Shown here one piece after another: positions 55,930 to 64,000 of a stretch of 64,000 nt of DNA; position 1 is the stretch's first letter, and the number at the start of each line of letters is the position of its first letter. Made by a program: the position numbers and the translations under genes. Origin of the DNA: Camellia lanceoleosa (Eukaryota > Streptophyta > Magnoliopsida > Ericales > Theaceae); contig CM045763.1 in the NCBI GenBank assembly GCA_025200525.1, positions 92,919,044-92,983,043 on the forward strand, read 5' to 3'. Below the pieces are notes generated by a model. The model had not been told where the DNA came from and ran no database searches. It saw nothing but the letters and a program-made list of their open reading frames with translations.

Positions 55930-57329
55930 AAAGTGCAGTATGATCCACGCCCTCATCGGCGGTTCCTTATCCGAAAAGGTCAATGTTGAGAACCTCCTCC
56001 GGAAAGACTAGCCCAACTAGTTGTTCTGCGTGGTTTCGATAGAGAGTTTGGCTTTGTCCATAGCAGAGAGGACTGTCTGCGGCACCCTTGAAGCCATAGC
56101 GATCCCAGATGGAGATGTGCTTGTATTTTCTTTCTTGCTTCAAGACAACCTCTTCTTCAACTTGCTTCTCTCTCTGTTTTTCTGCCTCTTTATCTTTCCC
56201 CGATGCTTCGGGTTGATCAAGGTGTGGGGGCTTGAAATACCGCCCACTTCTTGTCATATGGTCTACCTCTTGAGGTGCAGTCTTTGTCTGGTTGGCCACC
56301 CGCCCAATCTTCGTCTGTGTGGGCGAGATACAAGTCGTCATCTTCCCACCACATCCCATTAGCATCGGCACCTGTCTGGTTCGGGCATGTTTGCACTCTC
56401 AGCATTTTCATTCCACATGCTCACAGCATGTTTAGTTTTCGTGCTTACAGCACTTTCAACTTCCTCATGGTTCTTTGCTTTTCGGATCCTCTCAGAATCC
56501 CATTTCTTTTCTTGTTCCTCCAGTGTTAATTGTTCGGTTTTCAAAGTGTCTTGCTCCTGAGCGAAATTCTTCGTACCGGCGCTCTCCGGCAATTCAATTT
56601 GACCCTCGGCCCTTCCGGCCACAAATGGTACAATATCTGGCTGATCATCCAACCACCGACGACCTGGCGACTCCTCGTATTGAACGGTTGATTGATGCAT
56701 CTCTCGATTCTTGGTCGTTGAAAAAGCGGAGGTTGGCGAAGTCCTCTTCCACCGTTGTCGATCATCCCCGATTCAAGTTTGTCCCCGGATCATACACAAT
56801 TGACCTCTTCCGGCCCCACACTCGGCTTTAGGTGGCTCATTGACAAGATATATCCACTCGGATCATAAGCTCTGCCCGGCTAAATTCTCGGTGCTCCACC
56901 CCAGACTAAACAGTTTTGCTCTCCTCGGAAGCCCCCCCCGTTCCATTTTGGTGGTCACCACCTTTGGCTCGAGTTGGGTTGTGGAGGTGTCCATCATGCA
57001 CAAGTCGATTATCAGAAGGATCACCTCGGCTTGGGTAAGTGGGAGGAGTAATGTAGATACTAGGGTCGTAAGACACGTCCCTAGACTGGATGAGATTGAT
57101 TCTTTTGTGTGGATCTTGGTTATGTGCTGGATGTGGGTTGGTTGTAACGTTGGGTCGCTCGGGAGGTAGAATGATGATTTTGTCAATGAGATCTTGAATC
57201 TCATGGCAACTGTAACATTGGTCGGTATCATGACCATCTTCTTTGGTGGTATTTGCAATATTTGGGTTGTGGGAAGGGGGGAGTGGATTTGGAGGGGGCC
57301 TCGGTTCCAAGGGTTTCAGATGCCCTTTT
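55930..57329 (-). pseudogene. gag C-terminus to protease linker of the Ogre-like element
   Basis: Coding-like but broken sequence. It contains GHDTDQC and HEIQDLIDK near 57200-57240, a charged K/E-rich stretch around 56450-56560, DHMTRSGRYFKPPHLDQPEA at about 56265-56206 (this TRSGR block is usual upstream of protease in these elements) and a lysine/glutamate-rich EKQREKQVEEEVV run. Several frames are used, so frameshifts are present. Confidence 0.55.
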
Positions 57330-58620
57330 CTGACTAGAACGTCGAGGACTTTGGACAAAGGCATATGTAGTGGAGAAAAGGTTCGTTGACCCCTGGATTG
57401 GTATCTTGAAGCTTGGTTACTGCTCCCAGATGCATCAGAAAAAGGTGTGGCCGTTGCGGGCCTTGGTTGGGGAGGGGGATTGGTGGTGACCATTCCGACC
57501 TCTGAAGTTCTTGCATTGGTAGAGCCGCTCGGGCCCGCATTGTTATTACGATTGAATGTTCTTGGTCGCTCCGATCCTGGTCAATCAACCCTTGCTTCAT
57601 GGCATCCTCAATTTGCACCCCCATATCGTGTAAGTCTGCAAAGGTGGGGAAGGGAACTACAATCATTTTCTGCATAAGCCTCGGTTGGAGATTGAGCACA
57701 ATCATCCGAATTTGATCTTTATCAGTTGGCCTCAAGGTCATCATCGATGCCTTGGCTCTCCACCGGGTTACAAAATCAGAGAAAGTTTCTTTCTGTTCCT
57801 GCCTCGTTGTCTCGAGATCACGTGTTGTAATCTCGATCTGAGTATTATATGAATATTGTGCAACGAAGGCCTCGGCTAGCTCATCCCAATTCCTCTTGAC
57901 ATCATTATCCAACTTTGCATACCAGTTGGCGGCCACTCCTGACAGGGTTCGGCCAAACAGTGAGAGTTTCTGTAGTCTGGTTAGGCCCATTGGCATAAGA
58001 CGTCAAAAACAAGTAGATGAACCATGGGGTCCCCGGACCGATCAAAGCGATCGATCTGGGGCATCTTAAATCTGTCCGGCAATGTTACGGCCACATCAGT
58101 ATAGCCGTCTTCAATATCTGGGATGGCCTTCACCCCCTGTGATTTCTTGAAGAGCTTTTCCAACTTGCTCAATTTCAGTTTGTCTGGTCTACCTCGAACT
58201 TCGAATGGAGAGTCGGGTGATTGGGTGTAATATTTTTGGCGATTCTTGGCGGCGAAGCGTTGGAAGACCCGTGTCCTCTTGGGTGTTTTGGAAGTTTGGC
58301 AAAGCGTTCTGTGGATTTGGGAGGGTATTCTGGGTGTTCTGGGTGTTCTGGGGATTTGGAGGAGCATTACGCCGGATATCTACTCGGTAATGGGGCCGGG
58401 TGGAGGAGGAACTGATCGTCCCAGTGGAGGAGGGACTGGTGTGAAGCGGTCGGCATTCTCATTGTTGTCTGGTGATCAGCCCAGATTGCTGGGCCATGAC
58501 AGCGGCCTGCTGTTTAGAAAATTCCGCCTGGCGGATAGCATCATCTTGCATTTGTTTCATGCTCTCATTCATCTGGCGCATCATCGCCTCCATTGTTGGA
58601 TTCTGTTGTTCCATCTGAAT
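57330..58620 (-). pseudogene. gag of the Ogre-like element, frameshifted
   Basis: Capsid gene. The N-terminal region reads MEQQNPTMEAMMRQMNES from about 58603 (glutamine- and methionine-rich, coiled-coil-like) and meets a stop near 58463. The next block (58367-57981) has FEVRGRPDKLKLSKLEKL and DRFKMPQIDRFDRSGDP. The core capsid block from 57996 reads GRTLSGVAANWYAKLD, ELAEAFVAQYSYNTQIEI, FVTRWRAKASMM and DMGVQIEDAMKQGLI. A frameshift lies near 57990 and another near 57530. The tail reads FSPLHMPLSKVLDVLVRKGH, a known block in Ogre-type gag, followed by a damaged zinc-knuckle-like stretch ending GHDTDQC. Not translatable as one chain as written. Confidence 0.8.
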
Positions 58621-58861
58621 AACTGGCAAGTGTATCTCTATAGCAGAAACAGGAATCTCAACCCGATATCGACACTAGAGTAGGCTTCATTCGGTGATCC
58701 GTGCTCTGACACACTGTGCCTTCTCGACCTTCTTCGGTATTTGGGGGTAAAAGTGGAACATGGATGTCGTCAACTAGATCCTCGGATCGGTTGAGTCGGC
58801 GACCTCGTGTCCAAATTGCTTGGGAGTATCGATCGCTCGAAGCAATCGTGCTACAAACTGC

Positions 58862-58885
58862 CCTAGCAAAAAGATAATAAAGCAA
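58862..58885 (-). promoter_or_regulatory. Candidate leader-intron acceptor before gag
   Basis: The minus strand has a T-rich run ending TTTTTGCTAG/GGCAG at 58863/58862. The nested element has TCTTTTGCTAG/GTAG at the equivalent place (35322/35323). Confidence 0.45.
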
Positions 58886-59554
58886 AAAGGAAATAAATGA
58901 CTAGAAAAACGGGCAGCATAACAGCTTAAATTAAATACACACAACACACAGTCGCGCATACAACACGCAGTTGGATAAGCTGGAAATACCATCTTCAACC
59001 ATCGATCATTGTTCTGTATCCTTTGTTCCCTAAAGCGAATCGATATCCATGAACAACCGATTCTCGACATCGAATGATGCCCGCAGGCCTGATGTCCACA
59101 CTCAACTGATACATGCATTCCCTGTAGAGACGCACTCTAACAAGCACATAGCAGATAAGTGAGAGCCAAAACACCCCTATATTGGGGTAGGGTTTCCCTA
59201 TCCTATTTCGTCAGGAGCTAGGGTTTCATTACGCACGCAACGGCTTCAAATAACCTATAAACGGGTAAGCAACCTGTCCTAGTTTGGAATAGTCACTATG
59301 GATCCGAATATGCACTAGGTCGAATGGTTGAAAAGGGTGCCCCGGTAAAACCGGGGTTTGTGTTCCCATACTGGCAGAGCCCGTAACCGGTCAGCCTTAT
59401 GGACATGCCTTGACAAGACAAGCCTCCGACAAACCGCTCAGGAATAGCAGATGGCAAACATGGTGTCCTAGGCGCACCAATGCAAATGCAATGCAAAGAA
59501 ACACACAAGTGTAGGCAAAACCAGATATCATGAGTTCGAGTCAAGTTCTCTAAA
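58870..59554 (-). other. Untranslated leader of the Ogre-like element
   Basis: Non-coding sequence between primer binding site and gag. It is homologous to 34697-35320 of the nested element (shared GTGCACCTAGGACACC-type and CCGAGGCACCC-type blocks). No ORF supported. Confidence 0.6.
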
Positions 59555-59572
59555 TCCCCAGCAGAGTCGCCA
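59555..59572 (-). promoter_or_regulatory. Primer binding site of the Ogre-like element
   Basis: The minus strand reads TGGCGACTCTGCTGGGGA, starting 5 nt after the LTR end. This form (TGGCGACTC-GCTGGGGA) is known for Ogre-type elements, which use a tRNA-Arg primer as far as I recall. The nested element has a decayed version at 34679-34696. Confidence 0.85.
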
Positions 59573-62494
59573 GAAACTGTAACAAGCCCGCGAGGGACCT
59601 CGCTACAGTTCGGACTCGATTTTGTCGCGGTTCCAAATCTTGAACCAAAGAGTCCAAATCCGGCAAATCGTTTTGAAGAAAAACATATTTTTTGAAAGAA
59701 GTGCCAAACATGGACTGCTTTGCCAGATAACAGAGTCGCCACCTAAATATTTTTAAAATGGGAAATTTAGGAAACCCTAACTCGGTGCCAAAAGGCCACG
59801 TGTCCGTCATTACCAAAGTTGGCTCGGGAACTTGGGTACGATTGGGGAAGGTCACATCGTGAGCACCCCCGCTCGCCCGGTCAAAGACCGGCCTCTACTA
59901 ACCATGATATCTGTTTTTGAAAACATTATGAGTTCTTATTCCGGTTATTAACCTAGGTTACTATGTGATGCGCACAGCATACAAGTATAGACTGAATCGC
60001 CTGAATTGGAACTGAACATCTCATGTTTGTTTGTTTGCAAATGGTTTGATGGTGCTACCCGCAAGTAGGCTAAGACGTGGATTTGCCACCCTCAGGTGGG
60101 CTTAGAAAAACATGATTTTGCCACTATCTAGTGGGCTTAAAACAAACAGTCGATGAATTGTCCCAATTCAGATAACTCAACCTCCACCCACAGGCATTCA
60201 AGGCAGTTATATCATATAAGCACATAGCCTCATAGTAAACATGCTATTCATGGCAACACTCACACGCATGTAAGGATGCTAAAGCATAAAACTTACCGAG
60301 TACTCCAAGCCAAAACAGAAAACTGATTAGAAATCCATGCATGATCCTAAGTATACAGAATGCCTAATGCAACACATGCAAAGATGCAAACTATAGCAGG
60401 CTCGGCTATTCTAAACATGGCATCTGAAATGCAACAACTAACATGTATTCAATTTGGAATTGAAATACGAATGCAGTTTGTATGATGCGTCGAGCCCGGT
60501 GCGTGCAAAACAGATGAATGATGCAAACATGCTGTCATACTGTATGCTAATTGAAATATGTCCTATATCTAACCATCATAAGCGGGTAAATAAAAGGGAA
60601 GAAAGACGTGGGGTTGGAAGACATACATCACACTCACCCACACTTATTACAGTTATGCCCTCGCGCAGAGGGTCCGAATAAATAATAATACAGTCCCGAA
60701 TAAAAGAATATTACAGATTTCTAATTAACTAACAAATTAATTACAAAAAGAGTAACACTGGCATGCAAGCCAGGGACTGCCTTGCTATTGCTCCGGATGA
60801 TGAAATGATGCATGCCCGGATGCCTTTGCGCGGAAATCCACGACGGTGCCCCGATTAGCCTCTGTTTGCATTTTTTTTGAAATGCGTGCCGAGTTTCGAA
60901 AGGTTGTTGATTCTTCATTTTCTTTGAAGCGAGAGAAGGGCATAGCAATGTATTTCACAAATATATGCATGCCTCGATCCTCGTGCCACCAATCACGCAT
61001 CTCGATGCATGATGGCCGAGGAATCGGATTGCACAACTCAATATAGGATGAATGTATATGAATGCTACAATAAAACCTAACTCCATCATGGGTAATCCGG
61101 AGTGTTGGTGACTTGGGAATTGAGACCCGTTGTCACTCGGTCTGAAAGCGTGCCTCGTTCGCGTGCTGCTAACTCCTATCTCGACCACGATGCAATATGC
61201 ATGATATGCATGAAATGCAACTAAAATACAATCCTAGCATGCACAATGCTATGAAAATGAGATGCCTCGAAGTGCGTGCATGCGGGCACGCAAACCGAGG
61301 CGACGATACTAAAGCATGAAATAACATGAAATATGATATACGATGAGACTAAAGTGAGATGCCTCGAAATGCGTGCCCACGCAGCACGCCGAACCGAGGC
61401 GGTGACATATAGACATGAAATGGCATACAGAATGCAAATTGGACTTACACTAACATGAGAGAGCCTCAGCCGCACTCACATAAGAGGCCGTCGGATAAAA
61501 CGCGAAGTGCCTCGAAATCGTGCACTGCAGACCGAGGCAAAGGACATATGCATGAAATAACAAATTGGGCTTACACTAACATGAGAGGACCTCGGCCGCA
61601 CTCACATAAGCTGCCGAGAGATGAAAATGAAGTGCCTCGAAATGCGTGCACACGGGCACGCAAACCGAGGCAATGGCATAAGTCATGAAAATGGCATACA
61701 AATGAGATGTGGCATATGGAATATGGAAAATGCAAATTTCAGCAGCCAAAATGATGCACAAATAGCCCCCGAATTATGACAAAATTACACCCGATGCCCG
61801 AAATGCAATGTTATGCACCGAAACGACCTCTGACCCTACTAAACATGCACAATATGGACATAACATGTAAAACAGTAGCAAGGCAGCCCCTAAACTAGCA
61901 TTTTTTCAGTATAAAGCAAGACCAAACAATGATCACAAGTATGGTAAAAATAGCTTGCAAAAATGGGGGAAAAGAGGAGAATTACAAAGCAAGTGGTATC
62001 TACAATGCTCAAACTGAAAAACACCGTTCTACAACATTAAAGAGGGGAAACAAATATGCACATTTACAAGAGATGACATCCCCCAAAACAGCATGTAGAT
62101 AGGCTAAACATAGCATGCAAAATAATGAGCCAACAAAGGCTATAACATGAGGTACCAAAAACATGCACCAAACAACTTTGGACCCTTAACAAAACATGAA
62201 TAATGGGTCATTTTAAGACACTTTCTAAGCCTGATGAAGGCTGAAAACAGAAGCCAAGCAAGCCTAACAAAGCATGAAAATTAATGAACCAAATAGGGAG
62301 TACAACATGAAGTACTAAAAGCATTTATCAAATGGCCTAAGACCCTTAACAAAACATGAAGAAAAGGCCAAAATAAGGTTCTTTTCAAGCCTGATGAAGG
62401 CTGAAAACAGAAGCCAAGAAAGCCTAACAAAGCATGCAAAATAGGATTAGAACATGAATTCAAAGCAAGTGGCATGTAGAGCATGAAAACCAGG

Positions 62495-62688
62495 TTGAGC
62501 CCTTCTTCAATGTTGAAGAGGGGCTCAAGGTAAGCACAATATCAGTTCATGAGATGCTCCAAATCAAATCAAAAATAGCCCAAATAAATCATGCAATTTT
62601 ACAGAAAATATGGATGATTACAAAGAAAGTGCATGATAGAGAGGCCAAAAATGATTGAGCCCTTCTTCAATATTGAAGAGGGGCTCAA
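62495..62688. repeat. GAGCCCTTCTTCAA hairpins in the 5' LTR
   Basis: Arms GAGCCCTTCTTCAA and TTGAAGAGGGGCTC at 62497-62526, and again at 62657-62686, with a two-base centre. A third degenerate copy is near 62816-62845. Equivalents in the 3' LTR are at about 26097, 26264 and 26427. They lie downstream of the candidate donor on the sense strand. Confidence 0.85.
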
Positions 62689-62943
62689 AATAGGCCTACT
62701 CACAGTTTATAATAGGCTCGAAATCAGATCACTCATAAGTCAAATAAAGCATGCAAATTAATGGCATAAAGAGTGATATTGAAAGAGGTGTGTCATGGAG
62801 ACACCAAATAGAGTTGGGCCCTTCTAAAAAGTTGTAGAGGGGCTCAAAATAAGCCTAAAACCAGTAGGGGTCGGAGCCCAAAACAGAGAGTAAATAGGGT
62901 AAAGAATTGATTCAAAATTATGCTAGAAAAAGGGAGTTAGTGG

Positions 62944-62952
62944 CTTACCCTT
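62944..62952 (-). promoter_or_regulatory. Candidate leader-intron splice donor in 5' LTR
   Basis: Minus-strand CTTCAAGG/GTAAGCC, about 240 nt downstream of the TTTAAG box. The same CTTCAAGG/GTAAG is in the nested LTR. Paired with the acceptor at 58863, it predicts an intron of about 4086 nt that would remove the primer binding site. Confidence 0.5.
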
Positions 62953-64000
62953 GAAGACAAGTCTTTTGTTGCTTCTTGGCTTGAATTTGCTGGTCCTTAG
63001 CCTTTGAAAATCACTTCTTTGCTGCTGGAATGGAGATGGTGATGGTGAGGCTTAGGGTTGATGAAGGAATTAGCTAGGGACTTGAAGCTTTTTAGGGTTT
63101 TTGGCTATGGAAATGGAGGTTTTGGGAGAGAAGCTCTTGAGATCAAATGTTGTAACCCTAGGGAAGGAGTTGTCCAGCCCCTTAAATGGACCAAAAAGGG
63201 TGTAAAATGGGAGGGAAATGCACCCAAGCTTTCCCTCCCAAAATATCCCCCGGAGGACAGGGATATTTTGAAAAGCAAATGACACCAGAAGAGGTGAAAA
63301 GCAGTGGCCACCAAGTGGCTTTCTGGAAGGTGGCCGGCCACCCCAACCGGGTCCACCACTCCTGGCCGGCCGGCCATGGCCAAAATGGGACAAAAATTGT
63401 GGCCGACCACCACTTTTTAGTGTCCTCCCAAGTGTGTAGAATAAGGCCCTGTGGTTGGAACTTGGCAACACCAAGGCAGAGTCACAACATTGCACTTGAA
63501 GAAGAGGCTCAAAATGAAAATCAATTATCGGCCGACCACCACTTTTTAGTGTCCTCCTGTGTGTAGAATAAGGCCCTGTGGTTGGAACTTGGCAACACCA
63601 AGCAGAGTCACAACATTGCACTTGAAGAAGAGGCTCAAAAATGAAAATCTGAATTACTGGCCGACCACCACTTTTTAGTGTCCTCCCATGTGCCCTCATC
63701 ACAAATATGTAGTCCCGGCTCGAAGAAAATATCCTCAGGGTGTTCAACATTGGCCCGGAAGCGAGCAAAACGGGCACTGGAGGAGCGAAACTGGTTTTCT
63801 GGAACAATTGCTGGCCTCCCACCCTCCAGTGATCTTCTTGATGCTAAAACAGAGGTACCTGCCAAAATTGAACAAAAACCGATGCAAAATGAATGCTCGG
63901 GGCCCAAATCACGCAGTTCGGGGTCCCGAAAACCGGCTGTAAGCACCGAAAGTGGCGTACGGCCGCGAAGTGGGTACCAGAGGCCCCAGTGTTCCTCGGA

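Larger units (their letters stand above)
23181..64000 (-). mobile_element. Giant Ogre-like Ty3/gypsy element carrying antisense genes and a nested insertion
   Basis: On the minus strand: 5' LTR (59578 rightward, off window), primer binding site, gag, protease, RT-RNase H, second RNase H with integrase (ends 51249), then about 23 kb including two plus-strand genes and a 15.3-kb nested element, polypurine tract (27946-27958) and 3' LTR (23181-27945). Both LTRs are near-identical over long stretches. Subtracting the nested element and adding about 350 bp for the unseen LTR end gives roughly 26 kb, in the range of known Ogre elements. The left end TGTAACAAG lies against CCTTAT. The right target-site copy is outside the window, so duplication cannot be tested. 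Confidence 0.9.
59578..64000 (-). repeat. 5' LTR of the Ogre-like element, incomplete at window edge
   Basis: Same sequence as 23181-27592. The last visible bases (CCCAGTGTTCCTCGGA) match 27577-27592, so about 353 bp lie beyond the window. The left edge is TGTAAC at 59578, with GAAAC and the primer binding site directly to its left. Candidate donor AAGG/GTAAG is at 62949/62948 and a TTTAAG box at 63181-63186. Confidence 0.95.

Noticed and set aside
63070..63822. 250-codon minus-strand ORF in the 5' LTR
   Set aside because: Lies entirely in LTR sequence spanning the tandem duplication. The equivalent 3' LTR region does not keep the frame and there is no domain.

Overview
The window is nuclear DNA of a flowering plant, most likely a eudicot. 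The evidence is LTR retrotransposons of the plant Ty3/gypsy Tat/Ogre group, a plant L1-type LINE, a Mutator-like MITE and two copies of an F-box/LRR-FBD type gene. Almost everything is transposable-element sequence. The only host genes I can support are two broken F-box-like copies. I see no tRNA, rRNA or CRISPR.

Layout. (1) 1-6253: degraded Tat-lineage Ty3/gypsy element on the minus strand (gag, protease, RT-RNase H, second RNase H, integrase; 5' LTR 5700-6253; 3' LTR off the left edge), sitting in an intron of a plus-strand F-box-like gene copy. (2) 6448-11365: that gene copy. One exon is split by a 3.7-kb solo LTR (6547-10252) with a 5-bp target duplication, CATTG. (3) About 11880-17331: L1-type LINE, ORF1 and ORF2 both broken. 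(4) 18170-20486: second F-box-like copy on the minus strand, convergent with the first, with a MITE in its intron and a chromovirus-like LTR cutting its 5' end. (5) 23181 to beyond 64000: a very large Ogre-like element on the minus strand. Its 3' LTR is 23181-27945 (4765 bp) and its 5' LTR starts at 59578 and runs off the window.

Inside the large element, gag, protease, RT and integrase lie at 51249-58620. Between pol and the 3' LTR are two plus-strand (antisense) genes with their own TATA boxes and predicted introns. Gene A (29011-48358) is plant-mobile-domain-like. Gene B (49163-50570) has an intact two-exon reading frame of 380 codons, DUF7745/PMD-like. A minisatellite in an intron of gene A has been split by a second, plus-strand element (30482 to about 45745). 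That element has 4.2-kb LTRs, a broken gag and no recognisable pol, so it looks non-autonomous.

Three LTR families (solo, host and nested) share ends (TGTAGAC...), a TATA-like box, a candidate splice donor AAGG/GTAAG 240-280 nt downstream of it, and clusters of strong hairpins after the donor. In the two elements with internal regions, a matching acceptor (TTTTGCTAG) lies just before gag. This suggests a 3.5-4.1-kb leader intron that would remove the primer binding site from spliced RNA. The leader intron, the promoter-bearing antisense gene pair and a covarying hairpin repeat array (40495-41165) are the most interesting signals. Clustered small indels between otherwise near-identical LTR copies mean that some frameshifts could be consensus errors.
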